A stretch of DNA of 64,000 nucleotides from a beta proteobacterium KB13. GTDB taxonomy: Bacteria; Pseudomonadota; Gammaproteobacteria; Burkholderiales; Methylophilaceae. The notes beneath the pieces were generated by a model that ran no database searches, was not told the origin of the DNA, and saw only the letters and a program-made list of their open reading frames with translations. The stretch covers positions 1,270,327 to 1,334,326 of the forward strand of contig DS995299.1 of the NCBI GenBank assembly GCA_000156155.1, given 5' to 3'. Positions 1-9,685 of this stretch are shown here, one piece after another. Positions within the stretch are counted from its first letter, which is position 1. Every line of letters starts with the position of its first letter. A program made the translations under genes and the position numbers.

Positions 1-2326
1 TTGATATTGTCACATCGAACGGGTCGATCAGCCACATACCTCCACGTCCTACGTTAATTGTCGCTAAAATGTTGACAACGTGCCCAGAAGTTTCAACAAA
101 ACCACCGTTTGTGTTGTTAAAGTTCCTAGCGTCGACTATGGTATTTTTAGATATGTAGAGGTATTTACTGAATGGGATGCGTTGGTTGTCTTGATCGTAG
201 CCTAGATATATTTCACCGCCCTGTGACGTGCCTTTGGTTTCAATGTGTGAAGATATGATTCGAGTGTGTTCACGGCCAGAGATGAGTATTGTGCCGCCAC
301 GGCCGTTCGAGGCGTTGGTTTGAATTCGCGTGGAGTCCATATTTAGTGGGCCGTCACGTACCTGAATTTTTATAGTGCCGCCAGCATCAAAGCCATTGGA
401 CTCGATCCAAGCCTGATTCATGTCGACGGTTTTTTCTATATCGAGCGTGATCGTTCCGCCACGGCCTGTTCCGCCATTGGACTGAATAAATCCATCCACA
501 TCTAAATGCCTTGCATTGATCAGGATCCTTCCACCTTCATCACCATTCGCTAAGACTCTTGACTCAGGTCTCAAATTAATCTGATTCAGGGCAGTCATCA
601 CAATCCGTCCCAGTCTCGTCTGATTGGAAGTCTGGATAAGACCCGCCATTGCCATATTTGCGCCAATGAAGTTGGCTAGCGGATTGGTATTCTCATTACC
701 CGTGGCAGTTATACTCCCTAATACATCGAGCTGATCTCCTGAACGGAAACTCACCTGATTGGCTGTAATGTCTGCAACTGTACCCAATGACAATCCGTTA
801 AAACCGGTAGCTTCTAGTATGAGGTTCTGATGTTCATCACTGATTGTGCCTTGTAACGATAAATAGTCAGAGGCCGTCAACTCAAGTTGCGTTAATGTTG
901 TGCTGCGACTGTTTAAGGTAATGTCATCGCCTATCATTAAATCACCAACCTGATCGCTGGAGCAGTTGGTCACGCACAAGTCAGCGTTGACTGTCTCCGA
1001 TACGTTTGCATTTAGTAACGCGAGCTCAATGACGGAGGCATGCGTCTGAGTCCAGACAGATGCTGCTGAGACGATACGCCAGTTGCCTTGGTTGCTATTT
1101 TGAGCGACGATCTCAGCATTTTCGAGTATTTTAATGTTATTTTCCTGAATAATCGGTGCATTTTCACCGGATTTAGCAGAAATTTGTGCATTATCTTCTA
1201 AAATTACCTGCTCGCCCTGGGTTAATATCTCACCACCCACTCCTTCGTCAGCGCCGTCAGCTTTGATCACTCCGTCTATTGTGACTTCGTTTTCTGCGAC
1301 CAGCTCAATACCGCCACCATCACCGTTCAATGTGGCCGATGCCTCTATGCGAGCATCTTCTTCAATCGTGATGTCGTTGGCCGCGACTTCAATTTCACCG
1401 CCTTGTGTGTCGGCATTGGCCAGCGTCTGTGATCCACCGTCAAACACCACCTCGTTACTGGTGAGATAAATTCTACCGCCCTCATTCACGGCTACCGTTT
1501 CTGTTGAACCGACATTAATGCTGCCCGCTTGATTGATCAGGCCACCATTGATTTGATTCATTGCCGTAGCTGATAAGATCACTTTTCCGCCAGCCGCCTC
1601 AATGGCTAACTTATTCTCGATGAGGCTATTCAGTAAACTAGGTGTGGTGATCACATCTGTGATCTGGCCGTCATTAAAGCTTAAAATAATTTCTCTTCCT
1701 GAAGCCAGGACCACCTCGCCCATGTTTGCCGTGATCAGTCCTTCATTCCGAACCTCCGGAGCCAGCATCGCCACATAGGCCTCATTCGCTATGACCGTTC
1801 CATGGTTCTCTATGGATCCTGATTGATCCGTTTCACGTAAGATGATGCGGTCAGGATTGTCTAAGTATTCCTGATTGTTAATTTCTTGAGTTGTCGCGAC
1901 GATACCGCCGGTCTCAACCCGACCGTTCTCTGAAATGTAGACGCCTGACGAATTGACCAGGAGCACCTGACCATTGGCATTGATGTTGCCGTAAATTTGC
2001 GAGGCATTATCTGTCACCACACGGTTCAATGTTGACGCACTCGAGTCTGGCTGGTTGAAATTCACAGTGGCATCACTGCCCACGTTAAAGGTCTGCCAAT
2101 CGATGATGCCCTGTTGGCTATCCTGGTCAATGTTCATGACATTGTCATTGGAATTGATCGTGATGTCCCCGGAAACAATATCTGCACCTTGCGGTAACTC
2201 ATTCGAACTGATGTCTGCGAGTGTGTTAAGGGAAAATAGTGATAAAGCTAATAGGCGTGTGAGGTTCTTACCAAAGATTTGGTGTATAGAATGCTGTACA
2301 GATTGTTTGTTCTCTTTTCTTAGCAT
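1..2326 (-). CDS. TpsA-type exoprotein (filamentous haemagglutinin family), 3' end outside window
   Basis: Large secreted beta-helix exoprotein of a two-partner secretion system, probably an adhesin. I read 775 codons without a stop to the window edge. The start is ATG at 2326, 17 bases after the tpsB stop. Residues 1-37 look like a long signal region ending LNTLA. The haemagglutination-activity (TPS) domain follows, with WQTFNVG at 77-83 and the motif NANGQVLLVN from about 116, close to the family's NPNG(I/L) signature. Beyond it are many short Gly-rich beta-helix repeats, and the visible end contains GGMWLIDP, which is frequent in such proteins. The ligand cannot be told from this part, and the C-terminal functional region is not in view. 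Confidence 0.88.
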   Translation of the reverse strand, partial: MLRKENKQSVQHSIHQIFGKNLTRLLALSLFSLNTLADISSNELPQGADIVSGDITINSNDNVMNIDQDSQQGIIDWQTFNVGSDATVNFNQPDSSASTLNRVVTDNASQIYGNINANGQVLLVNSSGVYISENGRVETGGIVATTQEINNQEYLDNPDRIILRETDQSGSIENHGTVIANEAYVAMLAPEVRNEGLITANMGEVVLASGREIILSFNDGQITDVITTPSLLNSLIENKLAIEAAGGKVILSATAMNQINGGLINQAGSINVGSTETVAVNEGGRIYLTSNEVVFDGGSQTLANADTQGGEIEVAANDITIEEDARIEASATLNGDGGGIELVAENEVTIDGVIKADGADEGVGGEILTQGEQVILEDNAQISAKSGENAPIIQENNIKILENAEIVAQNSNQGNWRIVSAASVWTQTHASVIELALLNANVSETVNADLCVTNCSSDQVGDLMIGDDITLNSRSTTLTQLELTASDYLSLQGTISDEHQNLILEATGFNGLSLGTVADITANQVSFRSGDQLDVLGSITATGNENTNPLANFIGANMAMAGLIQTSNQTRLGRIVMTALNQINLRPESRVLANGDEGGRILINARHLDVDGFIQSNGGTGRGGTITLDIEKTVDMNQAWIESNGFDAGGTIKIQVRDGPLNMDSTRIQTNASNGRGGTILISGREHTRIISSHIETKGTSQGGEIYLGYDQDNQRIPFSKYLYISKNTIVDARNFNNTNGGFVETSGHVVNILATINVGRGGMWLIDPFDVTIS

Positions 2327-2342
2327 TTCTAACGGTGTTCAT

Positions 2343-4016
2343 TTAAAACAACACGGCCCCCCTGAGCCATACAAAGTTATCCTTATTGCTGCCGTCCTGG
2401 TCTTTGCCAGTGACTGTGGGGTTTGGATTTTTACCCACACGACGAGCTAGGTTTAGTGATATTACACTATTTTTTGGTCCTGTCCAGTCTATTCCAACAC
2501 CAAAACCCTTTAAAGTCAATGAGTTAGGATCGGTATTGACACTCGAATTATCAATATATTGTTTTATTGAGCCCATGTCATAGAACATCTTGCCCTGTAG
2601 GTTATTTTGAAAATTTCTGGTGAGTTCGAGATTTGCTAAAAATCCTTGGGCCCCGGCACCCTCATTGACCGGATAGGCCCGTACCCCATTTGGTCCGCCG
2701 AGGTACAATTTTTCCGATGAATCTAGGTTTTGATCGGCCCACTGGTAGGCGTATTTTATTCTTAATGCATAATCACTATTCAGGTATTGTGTCCGGTTAA
2801 GATTAAATCGTATCTTGTTAAAATCACCTTGCGTATTTGCCCCGATTTTATCACTCGCTTCATTGGGTGACCCGCTAAGATTAACTTCGCCTTTTGTATA
2901 GGTGGCGCTCAGCTCGGTGATGGCGCCATAAAAGAGCAGGGTATCCACAAAATTTGATTCTACTCCTAGGTCAATGGCATCGGTGTCATAGTCTGAGGTC
3001 GTGCCTGCGGTGGTCTCATTGAAGAATGATTTATTCTCATACTCTGCTTTGAGGTATGTTTTCGCATTCTGAGATAAGTATACCGGGTACCTTGTATTGA
3101 TGGCATAGGCGGTCGACCTTCCCTCTGGCTTGGTTGTATCAAATTCATCTAGGATCACTTCATAATCGAGCGAACTAAATTTAAAACCTACCCGTAAACC
3201 ATCAAAACCGATTGGCATCTCATAGTTGACCATGCCAAAATTAACGCCTTCTGACTTGAGGGCCGTCAGGCTCAATTGATCTCCTCTTGATAATGGGTTA
3301 TTCATGACAAAGGTGGCCAAGCCCCTGTGGGCTCCTGTGGATCGTGACCCATAGTTGTCATAGCTCACGCTGGAGACAAATCTCTTTTCATATTTTGTTT
3401 GGATGATGACCCCAGTTTTTTTTGGCACACTGCCTGGCCTGAGTGATGCCTTAGCAGATATGCCTGGTAATTCGTTGATCAAGAAAATTTGGTCATCGAT
3501 CTCTTTCAGGCTGAGCGTCTTGCTCTTAGTTTTGAAGAATTTTTTCAACGTCTCGGCATTGATGTAATTTTTTTCCTGCAACGCAATTTCAATGTCCTCC
3601 AACTCGGCCTCAACCACCTGCATCGTGACAACCCCTTCAGTTATGTCTTGGTCTGGCAAGATGACCTGTGCCACATAGCCCTGCTGACGATAGTAATTCG
3701 CTAACTCCGCATTGAGAGAACGGATGGTGCTAATGGGTAATTGTTTTTTACGGTAGTCTTTTAAGAACTGGTCTAGAGTAAATCGGTCCAGTGATTCATT
3801 GCCTATGATACGAAACCCTTGAATATAGACTTTGGGCTCGTCAGGGTCTATAACTTCCTCCTCGGTCTCAGGCTCTACCTCGAATTCCATCATGTCAATT
3901 TCCGGGAGGGTCTGTTCTATCTCATTGAGAATTTGTCCAGCGTCAGGGGAAACACCGCCGGCCCTTGCGATTATGCAAGTGAAAAAGAGGATTATGAAGG
4001 TAAAGCTATATCTCAT
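2343..4016 (-). CDS. TpsB outer-membrane transporter (FhaC/ShlB family)
   Basis: Outer-membrane pore that exports the TpsA protein encoded just downstream (16-base gap). Its 557 residues match the family length. A signal peptide spans about 1-19, followed by an acidic linker. POTRA-like domains run from about 62 to 205, starting YIQGFRIIGNESLD. The C-terminal half is a beta-barrel ending in Phe, as outer-membrane proteins usually do. GVRAYP near the end corresponds to the conserved VRGY motif of the pore loop, with Gly replaced by Ala. The gene begins 35 bases after the parB stop on the same strand with no clear terminator between, so it may be partly co-transcribed with parAB. Confidence 0.93.
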   Translation of the reverse strand: MRYSFTFIILFFTCIIARAGGVSPDAGQILNEIEQTLPEIDMMEFEVEPETEEEVIDPDEPKVYIQGFRIIGNESLDRFTLDQFLKDYRKKQLPISTIRSLNAELANYYRQQGYVAQVILPDQDITEGVVTMQVVEAELEDIEIALQEKNYINAETLKKFFKTKSKTLSLKEIDDQIFLINELPGISAKASLRPGSVPKKTGVIIQTKYEKRFVSSVSYDNYGSRSTGAHRGLATFVMNNPLSRGDQLSLTALKSEGVNFGMVNYEMPIGFDGLRVGFKFSSLDYEVILDEFDTTKPEGRSTAYAINTRYPVYLSQNAKTYLKAEYENKSFFNETTAGTTSDYDTDAIDLGVESNFVDTLLFYGAITELSATYTKGEVNLSGSPNEASDKIGANTQGDFNKIRFNLNRTQYLNSDYALRIKYAYQWADQNLDSSEKLYLGGPNGVRAYPVNEGAGAQGFLANLELTRNFQNNLQGKMFYDMGSIKQYIDNSSVNTDPNSLTLKGFGVGIDWTGPKNSVISLNLARRVGKNPNPTVTGKDQDGSNKDNFVWLRGAVLF

Positions 4017-4051
4017 GCAGATCTTTCTTTACTTGTCAGTTCTATGATAGT

Positions 4052-4927
4052 TTATTTTTTTAATTTTTCAATCAAAACATCCAGCTGGTCTAGGTTGCGA
4101 TAGCTGATCCGAATCTCTCCCGAATTATTTTTTTTGTTATTGATCTTCACCGAAAAACCGAGCTGGTCTGATAATTCATTTTCTATGGCCTGAACATCGG
4201 CATCTTTGGTCTGCTCTTTTTTTCTGCTACTCGGTTTTGCAAATGCCGATCGATCCTCACCATTGACCAAGACCTCTACTTCTCTTACCGATAAAGATTC
4301 CCTGGCAATCTTTTCACACAACATGATCTGTCGATCAGGATTTAAAGGGAGCAAGGCTCTGGCATGGCCCATCTCAATCTTTTTCTCAGCCAAAGCTTTT
4401 CTCACGTGCGGGGTCAGGTTTAATAATCTCAACAGATTTGATACCGTTACCCGCGATTTTCCAAGAGCATCGGCCGCCTGCTCGTGTGTCATTTCAAATT
4501 CATCAATCATGCGACGAATTCCGTTCGCCTCTTCTAGGGCAGATAAATCCTCACGCTGAATGTTTTCAATCAACGCCATAGCTAATGCACTTCGATCCGA
4601 TATCTCCCTGACAATAACTGGAACTTCTTTAATTTTAGCTATTTGTGCCGCACGCCACCTTCTCTCGCCTGCAATGATTTCATAGCCGTCATCCAACTGT
4701 CGGGCAATGATCGGCTGCATCAGACCTTGCTCGGCAATCGATTCAGCCAATTCATTAAGGGCATCCTCATTCATAACAGAACGTGGCTGGTAGCGTCCCG
4801 GTATTAATTGGTCAATGTCTACCTGTTGTATACTTTCACCAACCACAGGTTCTAGTGATGATTTTTCCTCCACCTCAGATCCGAACAGGGCGCTTAACCC
4901 TCGACCCAAACCTTTTTCTTTAGCCAT
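4052..4927 (-). CDS. parB: Chromosome-partitioning protein ParB
   Basis: CTP-dependent DNA clamp that loads at parS and works with ParA in origin segregation. I place the start at 4927 (MAKEKGLGRGLSALFG) because GAGGAG lies 7 bases upstream; an in-frame ATG at 4942 lacks this and would lengthen the overlap with parA. That gives 291 residues. Visible features are the N-terminal ParA-contact stretch, the CTP-binding box GERRWRA at 87-93, a helix-turn-helix around 140-170 and a C-terminal dimer segment. Its likely targets are the two parS sites at 8267-8323. The gene overlaps the parA stop by 8 bases. Confidence 0.97.
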   Translation of the reverse strand: MAKEKGLGRGLSALFGSEVEEKSSLEPVVGESIQQVDIDQLIPGRYQPRSVMNEDALNELAESIAEQGLMQPIIARQLDDGYEIIAGERRWRAAQIAKIKEVPVIVREISDRSALAMALIENIQREDLSALEEANGIRRMIDEFEMTHEQAADALGKSRVTVSNLLRLLNLTPHVRKALAEKKIEMGHARALLPLNPDRQIMLCEKIARESLSVREVEVLVNGEDRSAFAKPSSRKKEQTKDADVQAIENELSDQLGFSVKINNKKNNSGEIRISYRNLDQLDVLIEKLKK

Positions 4928-5690
4928 TTCTTCGCTCCTCAATATGAATTATTTCTCTGGCTAGGTCGATGTATGCCTTAGCCCCTTTAGATGATTTATC
5001 GTGTTCAATTGCAGACTTCCCAAAACTAGGTGCTTCTGCTACACGGATATTTCTTGGAATGATGGTCTTGTAGACCTTGTTGGGAAAGTAAGAAGATAGC
5101 TGGTCAGAGACTTCTTTACTTAAGGTGTTTCGTGAGTCATATATTGTTCTTAACAGCCCTTCTATCTCAATGTCCGGATTCATTTTTTGTTTGACGCGCT
5201 TTATGGTATTCACAAGATCAGTGAGTCCCTCGAGTGCAAAGTATTCACATTGCATTGGGATGATCACGGATTTGGCTGCGGTCAATGCATTCAAGGTTAA
5301 AAGACCCAAGGAGGGTGGGCAGTCCAACAGAATAAAGTCATAGCTTTTTTGTAATTGTTGTAACTGGTTTTTGAGGGCATTAACTCGCTGCTCCTTGCTC
5401 ACCAGTTCTAACTCTGCTGCGGCTAGATGTTGATTGGCTGGGATGATGTCATGATGTTTGCTCGCATGGATCACGGTGTTGATGTCTGCCTCTCCCATGA
5501 TGACTTCATAGATCGTCGCCTCGACTTCATTCTTCTCCACTCCAGATCCGGTGGTGGCATTGCCCTGCGGGTCAAGGTCGACAAGCAATACCTTCTTGCC
5601 CTCCATGCCTAGTCCCGTGGCTAGATTCAGCGTGGTGGTGGTTTTACCGACTCCGCCTTTTTGATTTGATACTGCAATAATTTTCGTCAT
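4920..5690 (-). CDS. parA: Chromosome-partitioning ATPase ParA (Soj)
   Basis: Walker-type ATPase that pairs with ParB to move newly copied origins. The deviant Walker A motif KGGVGKTTT begins at residue 11, with both the signature Lys11 and Lys16 present. LLDCPPSLG follows as the Walker B region. The length of 256 residues and the strong similarity to Soj indicate a chromosomal rather than plasmid ParA. It lies 18 bases after rsmG and overlaps parB, the usual rsmG-parA-parB operon order. Confidence 0.97.
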   Translation of the reverse strand: MTKIIAVSNQKGGVGKTTTTLNLATGLGMEGKKVLLVDLDPQGNATTGSGVEKNEVEATIYEVIMGEADINTVIHASKHHDIIPANQHLAAAELELVSKEQRVNALKNQLQQLQKSYDFILLDCPPSLGLLTLNALTAAKSVIIPMQCEYFALEGLTDLVNTIKRVKQKMNPDIEIEGLLRTIYDSRNTLSKEVSDQLSSYFPNKVYKTIIPRNIRVAEAPSFGKSAIEHDKSSKGAKAYIDLAREIIHIEERRNG

Positions 5691-5708
5691 AATTTAAATA
5701 GTGAGTGG

Positions 5709-6326
5709 TTACTTATATATTTTTACTAAACTTCTATTGCCATCATAAAATGGAATTTTTAATGGCGCCACGGCCAATTTGTTTTGATCTAAACTTTCCA
5801 ATTCCATTTCATACCCGGGACCCTTCATGGCAAAAAATTGACCCGTTGTTTTTAATAAATGCTGGGTTAGATCCATCATCTTTTTTATATCAGCAAATGC
5901 TCGGCTGATGACAATATCAACCGGGGTATCTAAACGTAGATTTTCTACCTTTTCATGATAGGTATTTACGTTTGTCAGGCCTAACTTTCCCTTCAAATCA
6001 TCTAAAAAAGAAATCTTTTTAGCCACCCCGTCCACTAAATGAAAAGTGATACCAGGATTGAAGATTGCCAGTACCATTCCTGGAAAACCGGCCCCTGTTC
6101 CGACATCAAGGACTTGCTGTGTACCCTGAATCTCATGATTCACACTCAAAGAATCCATAAAATGTTTCGTTATTACATCCTTCTCATCCGTTATCGATGT
6201 TAAATTAAACACCTTATTCCACTTAAGTAACTGATTTTTATAGGTTTCTAATAAATTGACCTGCTCATCTATAAAATCAATCTTTAGCTCGTTTAGCCCA
6301 CTCTGTATCTGTAACTTCAAGTCCAA
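5709..6326 (-). CDS. rsmG: 16S rRNA (guanine-N7) methyltransferase RsmG (GidB)
   Basis: Methylates N7 of G527 in 16S rRNA using S-adenosylmethionine. The SAM-binding motif LDVGTGAGFPG sits at residues 73-83, and the length of 205 residues is normal. The start codon is TTG, placed directly after the mnmG stop codon with no gap, which suggests translational coupling. The mnmG-rsmG-parA-parB order is conserved near many bacterial origins. Confidence 0.96.
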   Translation of the reverse strand: MDLKLQIQSGLNELKIDFIDEQVNLLETYKNQLLKWNKVFNLTSITDEKDVITKHFMDSLSVNHEIQGTQQVLDVGTGAGFPGMVLAIFNPGITFHLVDGVAKKISFLDDLKGKLGLTNVNTYHEKVENLRLDTPVDIVISRAFADIKKMMDLTQHLLKTTGQFFAMKGPGYEMELESLDQNKLAVAPLKIPFYDGNRSLVKIYK

Positions 6327-8231
6327 CTAAGACGCCTTCTGCTTGGTTTTGTCTTGCTTTACAGCCGATTTTTTTAGATACACCACCAATAAAGCAATAT
6401 TAGCCGGGGTAATTCCCGAAATTTTACTCGCCTGTTGAATATTCTCTGGCATCACATCTTTAAATTTTTGTACCGCCTCATTACTTAAGCCACTAATATC
6501 TTCAAAATTCATATTTTTGGGTATCTTCATCGCATATTGTGACTGAATTTTTAAAATTTCATCGGACTGGCGGCTAATATAGCCCGAATATTTAGCACTA
6601 ATTTCGGCTTGTTCGATGATTTGGTCATCGTAGTCTTGGTCCAGCCTCATAAAGTCTTGTAATTGCTTCCAATTGACATTGGGGCGCTTGATTAGGTCGT
6701 AAATACTGTACTCACGCTCTAATTTTTTCCCAAAAATACGTTGTTGATCATCCGCTGGAATCGCTTCTGGTTTGGTCACCGTTTTTTTCATGATGTTCAA
6801 ACAGGAATGGATCCCCTGATCTTTCTTCATAAATCGATCATATTGTGTTTGATTCACAACACCTAGGTCATAACCAGCTGATGTCAGTCTCTGATCGGCG
6901 TTATCTTCCCTCAAAAGAAGGCGGTATTCTGCTCGACTGGTGAACATTCGGTAGGGCTCAGTTACACCTCTCGTAATAAGATCGTCAATCATTACCCCGA
7001 TGTAGGATTCTTCTCTTTTTGGACACCAAGAAGGTTTGTTTTGGGCTTTTAGTGCCGCATTAATTCCCGCAACCAGCCCCTGGGCCGCCGCCTCTTCATA
7101 GCCTGTGGTGCCATTAATTTGTCCAGCAAAGAAAAGGCCCTCAATGGTTTTCGTCTGCAGGCTCGACTGTAGGTTCCTCGGGTCAAAATAGTTGTATTCA
7201 ATCGCGTAACCCGGCCTGGTGATGTACGCCTGCTCAAGCCCTTTGATGGAGCGGACCAGTTCATACTGAACATCGAAGGGGAGACTCGTGGATATGCCAT
7301 TGGGATAAATTTCATGCGTCGTCAGCCCCTCAGGCTCTAGAAAGATTTGGTGGGAGTCCTTATCGGCAAAACGATGAATTTTATCTTCAATCGACGGGCA
7401 ATATCGTGGACCGACGCCCTCAATTACTCCGGTATACATGGGTGATCGATCCAAACCTGATCGAATAATGTTATGAGTTGCTGAATTGGTGTGGGTAATC
7501 CAACAAGAAATCTGTTCTGGGTGCTCTAATAAAGGCGATTGCAAAGAAAAATAGGGTGTAGGAGCATCCCCTGGCTGTTCTTCCATGACGCTATAATCAA
7601 TCGACCGCCCATCAATGCGTGGCGGCGTTCCCGTTTTTAATCGTCCCACCGGAAGATTTAACTGGTTTAATCGGTGAGCCAACGTTTTTGATGACGGGTC
7701 ACCCGCTCGACCTGCCTGATAATTCTTTAACCCAACATGCACAACACCATCTAAAAACGTTCCAGCGGTCAAGATCACGGATTTTGCATAAAAATGAATG
7801 CCTGACTCTGTCACAACGCCTTGGACTTGATCCTCTTTTATGATCAGATCATCCACCGGTTGTTGAAAAATACTTAAATTGTCTTGATTCTCCAAGTGGT
7901 GTTTAATCGCCTTACGATACAAGACCCGGTCAGCCTGAGCTCTGGTTGCTCTCACGGCTGGGCCTTTACTCGCATTTAACATCCTAAAGTGAATGCCGGC
8001 TTGGTCAGCTGCCTTCGCCATCACACCCCCCAGCGCATCAATTTCTTTAACCAAGTGCCCCTTACCGATGCCACCAATGGATGGGTTGCATGACATTTGA
8101 CCCAAGGTATCAATATTGTGTGTAATCAGGAGGGTTTTCTGGCCCATGCGCGCAGCAGCCAGACTGGCTTCTGTACCGGCATGGCCGCCGCCAATGACAA
8201 TGACATCATAATTTGAATCAAAATTATTCAT
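6327..8231 (-). CDS. mnmG: tRNA uridine-5-carboxymethylaminomethyl modification enzyme MnmG (GidA)
   Basis: FAD-dependent partner of MnmE in forming (carboxymethyl)aminomethyl-uridine at the tRNA wobble position. The dinucleotide-binding motif [10 protein letters not shown] starts at residue 13. The family signatures [22 protein letters not shown] and [12 protein letters not shown] can be read in the translation, though only parts need be cited: [12 protein letters not shown] and GYEEAAAQG. The length is 634 residues, as expected. Its start faces the two parS sites in the gap after mnmE. Confidence 0.97.
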   Translation of the reverse strand: MNNFDSNYDVIVIGGGHAGTEASLAAARMGQKTLLITHNIDTLGQMSCNPSIGGIGKGHLVKEIDALGGVMAKAADQAGIHFRMLNASKGPAVRATRAQADRVLYRKAIKHHLENQDNLSIFQQPVDDLIIKEDQVQGVVTESGIHFYAKSVILTAGTFLDGVVHVGLKNYQAGRAGDPSSKTLAHRLNQLNLPVGRLKTGTPPRIDGRSIDYSVMEEQPGDAPTPYFSLQSPLLEHPEQISCWITHTNSATHNIIRSGLDRSPMYTGVIEGVGPRYCPSIEDKIHRFADKDSHQIFLEPEGLTTHEIYPNGISTSLPFDVQYELVRSIKGLEQAYITRPGYAIEYNYFDPRNLQSSLQTKTIEGLFFAGQINGTTGYEEAAAQGLVAGINAALKAQNKPSWCPKREESYIGVMIDDLITRGVTEPYRMFTSRAEYRLLLREDNADQRLTSAGYDLGVVNQTQYDRFMKKDQGIHSCLNIMKKTVTKPEAIPADDQQRIFGKKLEREYSIYDLIKRPNVNWKQLQDFMRLDQDYDDQIIEQAEISAKYSGYISRQSDEILKIQSQYAMKIPKNMNFEDISGLSNEAVQKFKDVMPENIQQASKISGITPANIALLVVYLKKSAVKQDKTKQKAS

Positions 8232-8266
8232 AAAGGTTATTTTATAATGTTTTTAAGGTTTTGTTT

Positions 8267-8282
8267 TGTTTCACGTGAAACT
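8267..8282. promoter_or_regulatory. parS site (15 of 16 bases)
   Basis: TGTTTCACGTGAAACT matches the widely conserved parS sequence TGTTTCACGTGAAACA at all but the last base. It lies in the 92-base gap between mnmE and mnmG, about 3.3 kb from parB. It is a near-perfect palindrome and the expected loading site for ParB. Confidence 0.93.
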
Positions 8283-8307
8283 ATTTAGTGCTGAGGTTAA
8301 AAGTGAG

Positions 8308-8323
8308 TGTTTCACGTGAAACA
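8308..8323. promoter_or_regulatory. parS site (perfect)
   Basis: TGTTTCACGTGAAACA is an exact match to the parS consensus. It begins 41 bases after the start of the first site and abuts the mnmE stop codon at 8324-8326. Two sites within 57 bases, close to parAB and dnaA, mark the centromere region of this chromosome. Confidence 0.96.
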
Positions 8324-9685
8324 CTATTTCCCAATACAAAAACGACTAAAAATTTCACCGAGAAGATCTTCTGTAGAAAACTCACCAGTAATGCCAGACA
8401 TTTCTTTCTGGGCTAGGGTTAGTTCTTCAGCCACCAACTCCGGTTGATTAAGTTGATCAAGGGCAGTATTTAAATGATGATCAATCTGCTTTAAGGCTTC
8501 AAGGTGTCGCTGCCTGGAGGAAAATAACTGCTCATTCGCTTCTAAATGGTTTAAACCAAAGGATTGTAAAATATGTTCCTCTAAGAGATCCAAACCGGTC
8601 CCACATTTAGCAGATATTGCTACCAGTGGTTGTCCAGCATAATCAGTGACATGGGGTGGTTCATTGTTGAGATCAATTTTATTTAGCAGCCAGATAACAT
8701 TACATTCGTCCTGTAAGATGTTTTGCTTAAGATAATCATCTGCTTCATCTAAAGACTCTAGAAGCACTAATACCAGCGCCGAACGACTGATAATCTCCCT
8801 GGTCTTTTTAATACCGGCTTGTTCGACAATATCCTCAGTTTCTCTAATCCCTGCCGTGTCCACAAAGTTTAAGGGAACCCCCTTTAAAGCAATCGAGGCT
8901 CTCACTGGGTCGCGAGTCGTTCCTGGGACATTGGTCACAATAGCCACTTCTTCTTGGGAAAATAAATTCATCAGCGTCGATTTACCAACATTAGGTTTGC
9001 CTACTAAGCAGACCTGAAACCCATCCTGAATCATTTGGCCCTTGGCAGCCGTCTCTTGTAAAACAATAATCGCCTGCTGAATGGATTGAATTTTTGACTT
9101 AATCTGTCCTTTTTCAATAAAATCAATCTCTTCTTCTGGAAAATCTAAACAGGCTTCTATGTACATGCGAATGTCGATGAGTTTTTTCAATAAGTTATTG
9201 ATTTGTAATGAGAAATTTCCCTTTAAAGAATTCGCTGCATTAATCACCGCCGACTTGGTAGACGCATTAATGATATCCGCTACCGCTTCAGCCTGAGTTA
9301 AGTCTAGTTTGTTATTCAGGAACGCACGGTAAGTAAATTCACCAGGTTTGGCCATGCGGGCTCCCATAGATAGCGCTTCCTCCAACAAGGACTGCAGCAA
9401 TGCTGGGCCGCCGTGTAATTGGAACTCGGCCACATCTTCCCCGGTAAATGACTTGGGGCCTTTAAACCCGATCAATAAACCCTTATCGAGTAATTGACCT
9501 TCATTGGAATAAAAAGAAGTAAATTGAGCCCGATGAGAATCAATAGAATCTAGATGAGTAATTTGATGGGCGATAGTGAACGCAGCAGGACCAGATATTC
9601 TAATAACACCCACGCCCCCCATGCCAGCCGCTGTCGCAATAGCGGCAATGGTTGAATCATCATTTACAAATGATGAATTAACCAT
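8324..9685 (-). CDS. mnmE: tRNA modification GTPase MnmE (TrmE)
   Basis: GTPase that acts with MnmG in wobble-uridine modification. The G1 loop GKPNVGKS is at 229-236, DTAG and NKID follow in the G domain, and the protein ends FCIGK, which carries the family's essential C-terminal Cys. The N-terminal formyl-THF-binding domain is intact, for a normal 453 residues. Its start overlaps the yidC stop by 8 bases. The partner gene mnmG follows after the parS gap. Confidence 0.97.
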   Translation of the reverse strand: MVNSSFVNDDSTIAAIATAAGMGGVGVIRISGPAAFTIAHQITHLDSIDSHRAQFTSFYSNEGQLLDKGLLIGFKGPKSFTGEDVAEFQLHGGPALLQSLLEEALSMGARMAKPGEFTYRAFLNNKLDLTQAEAVADIINASTKSAVINAANSLKGNFSLQINNLLKKLIDIRMYIEACLDFPEEEIDFIEKGQIKSKIQSIQQAIIVLQETAAKGQMIQDGFQVCLVGKPNVGKSTLMNLFSQEEVAIVTNVPGTTRDPVRASIALKGVPLNFVDTAGIRETEDIVEQAGIKKTREIISRSALVLVLLESLDEADDYLKQNILQDECNVIWLLNKIDLNNEPPHVTDYAGQPLVAISAKCGTGLDLLEEHILQSFGLNHLEANEQLFSSRQRHLEALKQIDHHLNTALDQLNQPELVAEELTLAQKEMSGITGEFSTEDLLGEIFSRFCIGK

